Assembly: GCA_046349315.1 (NCBI GenBank)
Contig: JAXMCQ010000005.1
Location: 62,001-126,000, forward strand
Direction: 5' to 3'
Source: JAEUMG01 sp046349315
GTDB taxonomy: Bacteria; Pseudomonadota; Alphaproteobacteria; Rhizobiales; Aestuariivirgaceae
Length of the DNA stretch: 64,000 bases
The translations under genes and the position numbers were made by a program. The notes under the pieces were generated by a model. The model saw only the letters and a program-made list of their open reading frames with translations, ran no database searches and was not told the DNA's origin. Below, piece by piece: positions 55,628 to 64,000 of the stretch; within the stretch, counting starts at the first letter, position 1; the number at the start of each line of letters is the position of its first letter.

Positions 55628-56644
55628 TCAGCCCCAGCAGAGCTTGAGGCCCTCATCGACCGAGATCGACTCGACGCCGTCAACCGGCTTCGCCGTAATC
55701 AAGGTCGCACCGGTGTCGAAGAAGCCGACCGCCGGATCTATTTCAGGCAGCTTGCCGGAGGCAATGGCTTCGAGCGCCATGGCCGCCATCTTGTGGGGGT
55801 ATTGCTGCGAGGTGGCGCCGATGACGCCGGCCTGGACGTTCTTCACACCCGGGCATCCGCCGTCGATCGAGACGATCAGCACGCTGCCGTCATCCTTGCC
55901 GACGGCCTTGAGCGCTTCCCATGCACCCGCCGCTGCCGGTTCGTTGATCGTATAGACGACATTCACATTCGGGCACTTCTGCAAGGCGTTCTCCATCGCC
56001 GTGCGGCCCTTTTCCTGGTCGCCTTGGCTGATTTCATGCGTGCAGATGCGCGGATCGTCCTCGTCGCCATACTTGTTCGGATCCTTGGCGTCGATGCCAA
56101 AGCCCTGCATGAAGCCTTGGTCGCGCAGGAAGTCGACCGTCGGCTGGTTGGTCGCGAGGTCGAGGAACACGATGGAGGCGTCCTTGGCCTTATCGCCCAG
56201 CGTCTTCGCAGCCCACTGGCCGATCAGATTGCCGGCCTTGCGGTTATCGGTGGCGAATGTTGCAGTTGCCGCATCCATCGGATCGAGCGGCGTGTCGAGT
56301 ACGATCACCGTCAATCCGGCATCACGCGCCTTTTTGATGGTCGGCACGATTGCCTTGGAATCCGATGGCACGATCGCAAAGCCCTTGGCACCGGCCGATA
56401 TCAGGTTCTCGATCGCCGCCACCTGCCCGTCATTGTCGCCGTCGAACTTACCGGCCGCGGTCCTGAGATCGATGCCGAGTTCCTTGGCCTTCTCCTGTGC
56501 GCCTTCGCGCATCTTGACGAAGAAGGGATTGGTTTCGGTCTTAGTGATGAGACCGACGATCACCTCTTCGGCGACGACCGGAGTCGCAGCCGCGAAAGCC
56601 ATCAGGCCGACGCCGAAAGCGAAAGATTTCAATACAGATTTCAC
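55628..56644 (-). CDS. frcB: fructose-type ABC transporter, periplasmic binding protein
   Basis: The 338-residue product starts at GTG 56644, five bases after GGAGG, with signal peptide VKSVLKSFAFGVGLMAFAAA. The mature protein closely follows rhizobial FrcB: EEVIVGLITKTETNPFFVKM, AAIENLISAGAKGFAIVPSD, and the end VESISVDEGLKLCWG. FrcB binds fructose and also mannose or ribose in Sinorhizobium. The frame extends to 56800 without a better site. Confidence 0.9.
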   Translation of the reverse strand: MKSVLKSFAFGVGLMAFAAATPVVAEEVIVGLITKTETNPFFVKMREGAQEKAKELGIDLRTAAGKFDGDNDGQVAAIENLISAGAKGFAIVPSDSKAIVPTIKKARDAGLTVIVLDTPLDPMDAATATFATDNRKAGNLIGQWAAKTLGDKAKDASIVFLDLATNQPTVDFLRDQGFMQGFGIDAKDPNKYGDEDDPRICTHEISQGDQEKGRTAMENALQKCPNVNVVYTINEPAAAGAWEALKAVGKDDGSVLIVSIDGGCPGVKNVQAGVIGATSQQYPHKMAAMALEAIASGKLPEIDPAVGFFDTGATLITAKPVDGVESISVDEGLKLCWG

Positions 56645-56789
56645 GAGTACCTCCCTTGGAAACGGCCCCCGACTTGCGGGAGCGGATGAAACTCGAAGCG
56701 CCATCGCGCGATGCCGGAGACCCGGTTCTTTGTGACGCGCGCCAATCTGGCTCCGATAAATCATGAGAGCCCAAATACGGCAGACTGTC

Positions 56790-56814
56790 AATAAATACAT
56801 CCGCGTGATTTATT
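56790..56814. promoter_or_regulatory. candidate ROK-regulator operator
   Basis: AATAAAT (56790-56796) and ATTTATT (56808-56814) are a 7-bp inverted repeat with an 11-base spacer, in an AT-rich stretch between frcB and the ROK gene. AT-rich dyads flanked by GTC and GAC are typical of ROK-family operators. It is placed to control both genes. Confidence 0.5.
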
Positions 56815-56877
56815 TATCGACAGCAGCTTTTTCGTGTTATCGTTTGAGTAGCGGTTCCAGACAACGAAGGACGGCGA

Positions 56878-58101
56878 GTGAAGATCGATACGGTCACAGC
56901 GGCGCGTCTCGCCGGTGCCGAACGCTTCTCGCGCGGCACCGATCAGAGCGGCGTGCGCCTCTATAATGAGCGCCTCGTGCTAGGCCTGATCCGCCGCAAC
57001 CGCAGTCTTCCGAAGGCAGCCATCGCGCGTCTCACCGGCCTCTCGGCGCAGACCGTTTCGGTTATTGTGCGCAAGCTCGAATCGGACGGATTCCTCGCCA
57101 AAGAAGAACCGCAGCGCGGCAAGGTCGGCCAGCCCTTGGTTCCCTTCTCGCTCAATCCGGAAGGCGCCTATTTCATTGGCCTCAAGATTGGCCGCCGGTC
57201 CAGCGATCTTATGCTCGTCGATTTCATGGGCAATGTGCGAGAAAATCTGCGCGAGACTTTCCGTTACCCAGAACCTTCGAAGATACTTGCTAGCGCAAAG
57301 GTGGCGCTTCCCCTCCTTACAGCCGGTTTCGCTCGTAAGCAGCGCCAGCGTATTGCCGGCCTCGGTATCGCGGCACCATTTGAGCTTTGGAAATGGGCAG
57401 CCGAGATCGGCGCGCCACAAGCCGCCATGGACGCCTGGCGCAGCTTCGATCTCAAAGCGGAAGTTGAAAAACTCTGCAATTGGCCGGTTTATTTTTGCAA
57501 TGACGCAACCGCCGCCTGCGCGGCTGAGCATATATTGGGCAAAGGCAACCAGTATCGCGATTATGCCTATTTCTTCGTCGGAACCTTCATTGGCGGCGGC
57601 GTGGTTCTTGGCGGTCATATCTATGAAGGCCGCACCGGTTTTGCCGGCGCCTTCGGTACCTTGCCGGTTCCCGCCGCGCACGGCACAGATCAATTGATCC
57701 GCCGCGCCAGTCTCTATCTCTTGGAGCGCCGGCTCGAAGCAGCGGGCCGCGATCCGGCCATGCTCGCGCGCTCGCCCAATGACTGGGGCAAGATCGGCGA
57801 GGAAGTCGACCTTTGGATCGGCGAGACAGCGCCTGCCCTTGCTCACGCGGTCATTGCCGCCATGTCGGTCATCGATTTCGAAGCCGTTATCATCGACGGC
57901 TCGATGCCGCAGGCGGTGCGCGAGCGTCTCGTGGCCGCCGTCAGGCGTCGCCTCGCCGATCACGATTTACGCGGCCTCCCGCGCTTCGATCTCGTCGAGG
58001 GGACGCTGGGGTCGCAAGCTCGCGCCATGGGCGGCGCCTGCCAGCCTCTGCTTGCCGATTTCGCGGTCGACCGCGAAGTGCTCTTCAAGGAGATGGCGTA
58101 A
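56878..58101 (+). CDS. ROK-family transcriptional regulator, FrcR-like
   Basis: The 407-residue protein starts at GTG 56878. An N-terminal winged helix (ALPKAAIARL-type segment, here SLPKAAIARLTGLSAQTVSV) precedes a sugar-kinase-like ROK domain with AGLGIAAPFELW, FCNDATAACAAEHILG and GGGVVLGGHIYEGRTGFAG. The usual ROK zinc motif C-x-C-G-x2-G-C is absent at its expected place after GAFGTLPV. It is divergent from frcBCA, as frcR is near frcBCA in Sinorhizobium, and likely represses it without sugar. Confidence 0.87.
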   Translation: MKIDTVTAARLAGAERFSRGTDQSGVRLYNERLVLGLIRRNRSLPKAAIARLTGLSAQTVSVIVRKLESDGFLAKEEPQRGKVGQPLVPFSLNPEGAYFIGLKIGRRSSDLMLVDFMGNVRENLRETFRYPEPSKILASAKVALPLLTAGFARKQRQRIAGLGIAAPFELWKWAAEIGAPQAAMDAWRSFDLKAEVEKLCNWPVYFCNDATAACAAEHILGKGNQYRDYAYFFVGTFIGGGVVLGGHIYEGRTGFAGAFGTLPVPAAHGTDQLIRRASLYLLERRLEAAGRDPAMLARSPNDWGKIGEEVDLWIGETAPALAHAVIAAMSVIDFEAVIIDGSMPQAVRERLVAAVRRRLADHDLRGLPRFDLVEGTLGSQARAMGGACQPLLADFAVDREVLFKEMA

Positions 58102-59695
58102 GCGCAGCACGCCCGCGGATCATGTCGGCCGCCTTCTCGGCGATCATGATCACCGCCGCATTGGTGTTCGACGAAACCAGGAACGGCATGACCGAGGCAT
58201 CGCAGACGCGCAATGCCTCGATGCCGTGAAGCTTGAGTTCCGGTGAGACAACGCTGAGCTTGCCCTTACCCATCGCGCAGGTCCCGGCCGGATGATGATC
58301 GGTCTTGGCGCTACGAAACGCATATTGCGCGAACTCTTCGTCGCTCACGCAGGACGATCCCGGCACGCGCTCCTCGAGCACGTAAGGCTTCAACGCCTTT
58401 TGCCGCATAATCTCGCGCGCCAGCTTCAACCCCTCGATCGACATTTGCCGATCGTAAGGGTCATCCCAATAATTGGGGTCGATCAGCGGCGCGTTGCGCG
58501 GATCATGCCCTGAAAGCCGCACCGTGCCGCGCGACCGCGGCCTCATGAAAGCAGTGTTGAGCGTGACGCCGGCATTGTTGAGTTTGGCGATCCCCGCTTC
58601 GATTCCCGAGCCCATGCCGAGATGGAACTGGACATCAGGCGATTGCGCGTTGCGGTCGGCAAACCAGAATCCGCCGGTCTCGAACAGACTCGAAGCCGCA
58701 GGCCCATCGCGAAACAGCGCATAGCGCAAACCGGCAAGGGCGGCCCAATGCGGCTTGGAATATTTGTCATAGGTGTGATCGCCGGTGCATTCGCAGATCA
58801 CGCAGAGATCGAGATGATCCTGCAGATTGCTCCCCACCCCCGGCAGGTCATCCAGTGCCTTGAGGCCGACGCTCTCGATATGCTGCGCCGGACCGATTCC
58901 CGATTGCAGCAGGAGCTTTGGCGATCCAATGGCCCCGGCGGTCAGGATCACCTCGCGTTCCGCGCGGATCAGCTCAACGCCGTCGCCGCGCACGACCTCG
59001 ATGCCGATGGCGCGCTCCTTCTCGACGACGATACGCAACACAGTCTGCGCCAGCATCATCTTAAGATTCTCGCGCGACAATGCGGGTTTGAGATAGCCCC
59101 GGGCTGCGGACGAGCGCCGCGCACCGCGCTGCGTGAGTTGATAAAAGCCGACGCCCACTGGATTTGGCCCTGTGAGATCCGCACAATATGGGATGCCGAG
59201 TTCGCCTGCTGCTTTGAAAAATGCTTCCGATATCGGCAATGGCGCGGCTGGCTTCGAGACGCCGAGCGGTCCGCCCGTCCCGTGCCACTCATTATCGAAT
59301 GTGTCGTTATCTTCGGCTTTGCGGAAATAGGGAAGCACCTCGCGATAGCTCCAGCCCGTGCAGCCCGCCTGCGCCCATCCGTCATAATCGAGCGGATGGC
59401 CACGCGTATAGATTTGCGCGTTGATCGAGGAACCGCCGCCGATGACCTTGGCTTGCGTGTACCAGAGAACGCGACCCGCAAGATGCTTTTGTGGAACGGT
59501 CGACCAGCCCCAGCTCGCAATGCCCTTGGTCATCTTGGCGAAACCAGCCGGAATGTGAAACAGCGGATGGCGATCATTGCCGCCCGCCTCGACCAGCAGC
59601 ACCGCCACATTCTTGTCTTCACTTAAGCGAGCCGCCAATACGCAGCCGGCCGATCCCCCGCCGATGATGATGTAGTCGAAGCTGCGCGCGCTCAT
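58085..59695 (-). CDS. GMC-family FAD oxidoreductase (BetA/alcohol dehydrogenase-like)
   Basis: The 536-residue flavoprotein has YIIIGGGSAGCVLAARLSED for FAD and the GMC signature KVIGGGSSINAQIYTRGHPL. The active-site His is in DHHPAGTCAMGKG, and the second catalytic position is in FLVSSNTNAAVIMIAEKAAD. It could oxidise an alcohol, choline or a sugar alcohol. ATG 59695 overlaps the stop of the sugar ATPase gene, so it belongs to the transporter operon. Its 3' end overlaps the convergent ROK gene by 17 bases. Confidence 0.9.
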   Translation of the reverse strand: MSARSFDYIIIGGGSAGCVLAARLSEDKNVAVLLVEAGGNDRHPLFHIPAGFAKMTKGIASWGWSTVPQKHLAGRVLWYTQAKVIGGGSSINAQIYTRGHPLDYDGWAQAGCTGWSYREVLPYFRKAEDNDTFDNEWHGTGGPLGVSKPAAPLPISEAFFKAAGELGIPYCADLTGPNPVGVGFYQLTQRGARRSSAARGYLKPALSRENLKMMLAQTVLRIVVEKERAIGIEVVRGDGVELIRAEREVILTAGAIGSPKLLLQSGIGPAQHIESVGLKALDDLPGVGSNLQDHLDLCVICECTGDHTYDKYSKPHWAALAGLRYALFRDGPAASSLFETGGFWFADRNAQSPDVQFHLGMGSGIEAGIAKLNNAGVTLNTAFMRPRSRGTVRLSGHDPRNAPLIDPNYWDDPYDRQMSIEGLKLAREIMRQKALKPYVLEERVPGSSCVSDEEFAQYAFRSAKTDHHPAGTCAMGKGKLSVVSPELKLHGIEALRVCDASVMPFLVSSNTNAAVIMIAEKAADMIRGRAALTPSP

Positions 59696-60798
59696 GCCAG
59701 ACGCAATTGCGTCTCCGGATCGAAGAACACCGCCTTGTCGAGATTGAAGGCGAGCGCTGCCGTCTGGCCCGGCGAGACCTTGGCGTCGGCACGCAACCGC
59801 ACCACTGCTTCCTTGCCGCCCAGATTGGTGACGGCAAATGTGTCGGACCCCGCCGGCTCGACCACTTCGATAAGGCATGGCGCTTCGACGATATTGCGCG
59901 ATGTGCGATCGGCGCCGTCGGGATCTGTCACCGCCTCCGGCCTGATGCCAAACACGACCTTGCCGGGCTTGAGCGCCGCACCCGCCTCACCAAGCGCAAT
60001 CGACAAGGCTTCACCGGAGCGTTGCTCGACCTTGAGCCGCGTGTCATTGCCCTGCCGCGCGATCTCGGCGGGAATCAGATTCATCGCCGGCGATCCCATG
60101 AAATCGGCAACGAACATATTGGACGGACGATTGTAGATTTCCGCAGGCGAGCCGAATTGCTGCAACACGCCGTCTTTCAGCACAGCGATCTTGGTCGCCA
60201 GCGTCATCGCTTCGATCTGATCATGCGTCACATAGACGATCGTGCGCTTCATCGACTGATGCAATCGCTTGATCTCGGTACGCATATCGACACGGAGCTT
60301 GGCATCGAGATTGGAAAGTGGCTCGTCGAACAGGAAAACCTGCGGTCTCCGCACGAGAGCCCGGCCCATCGCGACGCGCTGCCGCTGGCCGCCAGAAAGC
60401 TGGCTCGGCTTGCGGGCAAGAAGGTGCTTGATCTGCAGCATCTCGGCAACTTCGCCCACCGCCTTGTCACGCTCGGGCTTTGGCACGCCGCGGATTTCCA
60501 TACCGAAGGCGATGTTCTGCGCCACCGTCATATTGGGATAGAGCGCGTAGGACTGGAACACCATGGCGATATCACGCTGCGAGGGATGCAGCTCGTTGAC
60601 GCGCTTGCCGTTGATGCGGATTTCCCCCGCGCTCACCGATTCCAATCCGGCAATCGTATTGAGGAGCGTGGACTTCCCGCAGCCGGAAGGTCCGACCAGC
60701 ACGAGAAAGCCGCCCTCCTCGATCTCGAGATCGATGCCCTTCAGCACATCGACGGCGCCGAACTTCTTCTGCAATCCCTCGATTTCAAGGAAGGCCAT
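59692..60798 (-). CDS. CUT1 sugar ABC transporter, ATP-binding protein (UgpC/MsmX-like)
   Basis: The 368-residue ATPase has LVGPSGCGKSTLLNTIAGLE, SQLSGGQRQRVAMGRALVRR and VFLFDEPLSNLDAKLRVDMR. A C-terminal TOBE/MalK regulatory region (about 235-368) follows. It is fourth in the operon after the binding protein and two permeases, and shares four bases with the GMC gene. Confidence 0.93.
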   Translation of the reverse strand: MAFLEIEGLQKKFGAVDVLKGIDLEIEEGGFLVLVGPSGCGKSTLLNTIAGLESVSAGEIRINGKRVNELHPSQRDIAMVFQSYALYPNMTVAQNIAFGMEIRGVPKPERDKAVGEVAEMLQIKHLLARKPSQLSGGQRQRVAMGRALVRRPQVFLFDEPLSNLDAKLRVDMRTEIKRLHQSMKRTIVYVTHDQIEAMTLATKIAVLKDGVLQQFGSPAEIYNRPSNMFVADFMGSPAMNLIPAEIARQGNDTRLKVEQRSGEALSIALGEAGAALKPGKVVFGIRPEAVTDPDGADRTSRNIVEAPCLIEVVEPAGSDTFAVTNLGGKEAVVRLRADAKVSPGQTAALAFNLDKAVFFDPETQLRLA

Positions 60799-60801
60799 GC
60801 A

Positions 60802-61683
60802 TCACCCTTTGACCGCGCCGGCCATAAGCCCGCGCACGAAATAGCGGCCGGATACGATATAGACGACGAGCGTAGGCAGCGCGGCGAGTATCGCGCCCGC
60901 GAAATGCACATTGTATTCCTTCACGCCTGTGGATGAATTGACGAGATTGTTGAGCGCCACGGTGAGTGGGATCGAATCGACGCTCGAGAAGGATGATCCG
61001 AACAGGAAGTCGTTCCAGATATTGGTGAACTGCCAGATCACGGTGACGACGATGATCGGTCCCGACGACGGCAGCAGGATGCGCCGGAAAATCTGGAAGA
61101 AGCTTGCCCCGTCGATCTGTGCGGCACGGATGAGTTCGGTTGGAAACGCCTCGTAATAATTGCGAAAGAACAGCGTCGTGAAGCCCAATCCATAAACCGC
61201 ATGAATAAGGATTAGGCCACTCACCGTTCCCGAAAGATTGATGAGGCCGAGAATGCGCGCCGATGGAATCAGCACGATTTGGAACGGAATGAAGCAGGCG
61301 AGCAGCATCATGCCGAACACGATACTGTCGCCGCGAAACCGCCACTTGGTGAGAACATACCCGTTCATCGCGCCGAGTATCGTCGAGATGAACACCGCCG
61401 GCACCACCATCAGCACGGAATTGATGAAATAGGGCCTGAGGCCAATCGGCTGCACACCGATCTGTGCCGTCGACCACGCCGAGAGCCACGGCTCGATCGT
61501 CCATTGCTGCGGCAGGGCGAGCATGTTGCCCTGCCTGATCTCGTCGAGCGGCTTCAGCGAATTGACAAGCATGACATAGAGCGGCAGCAGGTAGTAGATC
61601 GCAAAGAGGACCAGCACCGTATAGATCGCCGCGCGCGCGATCGTTCCCGTCCGCGTTGCATTGTCCTGGCTGGCGGCACTCAT
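60802..61683 (-). CDS. CUT1 sugar ABC transporter, permease (MalG type)
   Basis: The 293-residue permease has six spans and the coupling motif RAAQIDGASFFQIFRRILLP. It pairs with the upstream MalF-type permease, whose stop it overlaps by four bases. The ATPase gene starts three bases after its stop. Confidence 0.92.
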   Translation of the reverse strand: MSAASQDNATRTGTIARAAIYTVLVLFAIYYLLPLYVMLVNSLKPLDEIRQGNMLALPQQWTIEPWLSAWSTAQIGVQPIGLRPYFINSVLMVVPAVFISTILGAMNGYVLTKWRFRGDSIVFGMMLLACFIPFQIVLIPSARILGLINLSGTVSGLILIHAVYGLGFTTLFFRNYYEAFPTELIRAAQIDGASFFQIFRRILLPSSGPIIVVTVIWQFTNIWNDFLFGSSFSSVDSIPLTVALNNLVNSSTGVKEYNVHFAGAILAALPTLVVYIVSGRYFVRGLMAGAVKG

Positions 61684-62600
61684 GTCCGCCTACCGCTGCG
61701 CAATTCGGAATAGAGATAGGGGATGATGATAGAAAAGATCATGATCATCATGATGATCGCCGATGAGGCGCCCATGCCCATCTCATTTCGCCCGAAGGTG
61801 AATTTCTGCATGAAGAGCGCCGGCGTCCAGGTCGCCGTACCTGGGCCGCCATCGGTCATCGCGACGACGAGATCGTAAGACTTGATCGCCAGATGCGCGA
61901 GCACTACGAAAGCAGAGAGGAAGACCGGCCGCATCAATGGGATGATGATGCGGCGGTAAATAGTAAAGGTCGAAGCGCCGTCGATCTGTGCCGCCTTGAT
62001 CACTTCATTGTCGACGCCGCGCAATCCGGCGAGAAACATCGCCATGACGAATCCGGAAGATTGCCAGACCGCCGCGATGACGATCGTATAGATCGCGTAC
62101 TTTCCCTCCTTGATCCATCGGAAGGAGAAACTCTCCCAGCCGATTTGGTGCATCACATGCTCAAGTCCGATGCCCGGATCGAGAAACCATTTCCACGCAA
62201 CGCCGGTGACGATGAAGGAAAGCGCCATGGGATAGAGGTAGATCGGCCTCAAGAACCCTTCCCCGCGGATTTTCTGGTCGAGCAGGATCGCGAGGCCCAA
62301 GCCCAGAACGCTGCACACCACGATATAGAGCGTTGCGAAGATCGCGAGATTCTTGAGCGCCGTGATCCAGTTCGGATGCGCGAAGAGCCGCTGGTAATTG
62401 CCCAAGCCCACCCAAGTGCTGAAATCGGGCAGCAATTTCGATCCCGTGAAGGACAGCACGATCGTGAACAGGATGAAGCCATAAACGAAAAGCAGGATCA
62501 GCGCGAAGCTCGGCGCTAGCACGAGTTTCGGGATCAGTTCCTGCACCGCAAGGCGCCGCTCGCTCGCCCGTTGCGGGGCGATGACTGTTACATCCGCCAT
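61680..62600 (-). CDS. CUT1 sugar ABC transporter, permease (MalF type)
   Basis: The 306-residue permease has six spans and the motif KAAQIDGASTFTIYRRIIIP. It is second in the operon, 60 bases after the binding-protein gene and past a 12-bp hairpin. Resemblance is to glucose/mannose-type systems. Confidence 0.92.
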   Translation of the reverse strand: MADVTVIAPQRASERRLAVQELIPKLVLAPSFALILLFVYGFILFTIVLSFTGSKLLPDFSTWVGLGNYQRLFAHPNWITALKNLAIFATLYIVVCSVLGLGLAILLDQKIRGEGFLRPIYLYPMALSFIVTGVAWKWFLDPGIGLEHVMHQIGWESFSFRWIKEGKYAIYTIVIAAVWQSSGFVMAMFLAGLRGVDNEVIKAAQIDGASTFTIYRRIIIPLMRPVFLSAFVVLAHLAIKSYDLVVAMTDGGPGTATWTPALFMQKFTFGRNEMGMGASSAIIMMIMIFSIIIPYLYSELRSGRRT

Positions 62601-62620
62601 GCCCCCTCCCCCAGCAGAAG

Positions 62621-62649
62621 CTGTGCCCCGGCATTTCGCCGGGGCACAG
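62621..62649. terminator. 12-bp stem-loop after the binding-protein gene
   Basis: CTGTGCCCCGGC (62621-62632) pairs perfectly with GCCGGGGCACAG (62638-62649) around a five-base loop. There is no T run, so it is more likely an mRNA stabiliser for the binding-protein message than a strong terminator. Confidence 0.6.
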
Positions 62650-62660
62650 TGTGTTGCAGA

Positions 62661-63905
62661 TCAGCCCTTGGCGGCCGCGACCGCGTCGGCCAGTTGCTTG
62701 GCCGCCTCGGTAGAGTCGATTTCACCGTTGAAGTGGCGGGTCACGACGTCATAGACCGCGTTCTTGACCGCCGCCGGAGCGGCATAGCCATGCGCCATCG
62801 AGCCGAAGAGCTTGCCGGAGCTGTTGGCTTCGGCGAGATCCTTGATGCCCTTCTTGCCGCAGTCGTCGAAGGCTGTGTCGGGCACGTCGGTACGCGCCGG
62901 CACCGAGCCCTTCACGACATTGAACGAAGACTGGAAGTCCGGGCTCTCGATGTCGGATGCCATCATCAACTGCGCATTCTTATTGGCATCGCCGACCTTG
63001 AACATCATGAACATGTCGGAGTTGAAGGTGACTGCGCCCTGCGTTCCCGGGAAGCGGATGCAGACGAAGTCCGCGCCCGGCTTCTGGCCGGCTTTCAGGA
63101 ATTCGCCCTTCGCCCAGTCGCCCATCATCTGCATGCCGGCCTTGCCCTCGATCACCATGGCAGAGGCGAGGTTCCAGTCGCGGCCGGAGAAGTTGTCATC
63201 GACGTAGGAGCGCAGCTTCGCCATGCGGTCGAAGGCTTCTTTCATCTTGTCGGAGTTGAGCGCAGCCGGGTCGAGATCGATCATCGCCGCCTTGTAGAAA
63301 TCGGTGCCGAGGGAGAGAACGACGGCATCGAAGATCGTCGCATCCTGCCAGGCCTGGCCGCCATGCGCGAGCGGCGTGATGCCATTGGCTTTCATCTTGT
63401 CGAGAACGGCAACGAGTTCGTCCCACGTCTCCGGCGCCTTGCCGCCCGCGGCATCGAGCGCCTTCTTATTGATCCACACCCAGTTGGTGGAGTGGACATT
63501 GACCGGCGCTGCAATCCACTTGCCGTCATACATGGCGAAGTTTTGGAGCGCGGTCGGAACGACCTTGTCCCAGCCTTCCTTGGTCGCCACTTCGCCAAGA
63601 TCGCCAACCACGCCCTGCTTGGCCCAGTCGGTAATGTCGAAGCCCAAGGCCTGCACGGCCGTCGGCGGATCGCCGGCTGTGACGCGGGCGCGCAGCGCGG
63701 TCATTGCGGCCTCGCCGCCGCCGCCGGCAACCGGCATGTCTTTCCAGGTCACGCCCTGGCTTTCGAGCTTCTTCTTGAGCACGTCGAGCGCCGCAGCCTC
63801 GCCGCCCGAAGTCCACCAGTGCAGGACTTCGACCTGCTCGGCGGCATGGGCCGCCAGCGTCAGGCCGGACACGAAAACGGATGAGAGTAGGAGCTTGCGC
63901 AACAT
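62661..63905 (-). CDS. glucose/mannose-type sugar ABC binding protein
   Basis: The 414-residue periplasmic protein starts MLRKLLLSSVFVSGLTLAAH with cleavage near AHAA. The mature start EQVEVLHWWTSGGEAAALDV and DMPVAGGGGEAAMTALRARV closely follow the GtsA-type glucose/mannose binding proteins. GGGAGG lies upstream of ATG 63905. It is the first gene of binding protein-permease-permease-ATPase-GMC. Confidence 0.9.
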   Translation of the reverse strand: MLRKLLLSSVFVSGLTLAAHAAEQVEVLHWWTSGGEAAALDVLKKKLESQGVTWKDMPVAGGGGEAAMTALRARVTAGDPPTAVQALGFDITDWAKQGVVGDLGEVATKEGWDKVVPTALQNFAMYDGKWIAAPVNVHSTNWVWINKKALDAAGGKAPETWDELVAVLDKMKANGITPLAHGGQAWQDATIFDAVVLSLGTDFYKAAMIDLDPAALNSDKMKEAFDRMAKLRSYVDDNFSGRDWNLASAMVIEGKAGMQMMGDWAKGEFLKAGQKPGADFVCIRFPGTQGAVTFNSDMFMMFKVGDANKNAQLMMASDIESPDFQSSFNVVKGSVPARTDVPDTAFDDCGKKGIKDLAEANSSGKLFGSMAHGYAAPAAVKNAVYDVVTRHFNGEIDSTEAAKQLADAVAAAKG

Positions 63906-64000
63906 TCAGATTTCCTCCCTTGAGTTGCGAGCGGCCCGGCGGCATTCGCCCCCGGTCCATGATTGAGCAACAATGCGCGCCATTGACCTCTTGGCTTTCG
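63906..64000. other. upstream end of the sugar operon
   Basis: These 95 bases hold the ribosome binding site of the binding-protein gene and probably part of its promoter. No gene or clear operator is visible before the window ends. Confidence 0.4.

Overview
The window reads as chromosomal DNA of an alphaproteobacterium, most likely in the Hyphomicrobiales (Rhizobiales). Evidence is the gene order rimP-nusA-ylxR-infB-rbfA-truB-rpsO-pnp, the block mdh-sucC-sucD-sucA-sucB-lpdA, a PraR/PhrR-like regulator near lnt, an frcBCA-type sugar transporter with a ROK regulator, GC-rich coding sequence, and palindromic intergenic repeats of the kind common in this order. No rRNA, tRNA, CRISPR array, prophage or insertion sequence was seen.

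Layout. 0-1.2 kb: a frameshifted alpha/beta hydrolase cut by the left edge, then aquaporin aqpZ. 1.4-13.6 kb (minus strand): the translation/transcription operon from rimP to pnp, behind an attenuator-like leader, with a TauE-type permease, trmB and metK upstream. 13.8-18.9 kb: an accessory block with an orphan ectoine synthase, three small secreted proteins sharing one six-cysteine spacing, an AhpD-like protein and an amino-acid ABC transporter. This block separates metK-trmB from the XRE regulator and lnt, which lie beside them in rhizobial genomes as I recall them. 21-24.4 kb: an Asp/Glu racemase-family enzyme coupled to an AraC regulator, a small EamA transporter and an agmatinase-family enzyme. 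24.5-30.1 kb: priA, xerC, a TraB/GumN protein and an FAD oxidoreductase. 30.3-39.7 kb: TCA-cycle genes with a decayed gene between sucB and lpdA. 39.8-47.8 kb: zapE, an SRPBCC-M50 protease fusion, mmsA, a GNAT enzyme, two VOC proteins, an LprI/RsiV-like secreted protein and a Rieske oxygenase. 47.9-64 kb: a frameshifted quinone-oxidoreductase-like gene and three ABC operons (spermidine/putrescine type with a divergent BetI-like regulator; fructose type with ROK regulator; glucose/mannose type ending in a GMC oxidoreductase).

How the genes work together. The first third is core information processing. The middle supplies the TCA cycle from succinyl-CoA formation to oxaloacetate plus its lipoamide dehydrogenase. 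The right third takes up and oxidises small organic solutes: the Rieske enzyme, BetI-like repressor and Pot-type transporter suggest quaternary-amine or polyamine use, followed by two sugar systems. In each of these three operons a hairpin follows the binding-protein gene, consistent with making more binding protein than membrane components.

The most unusual item is the three-member six-cysteine family at 14.3-16.0 kb. Three genes (near 217, 31,700-31,880 and 48,010) carry apparent frameshifts, so either gene decay or sequence error should be considered.
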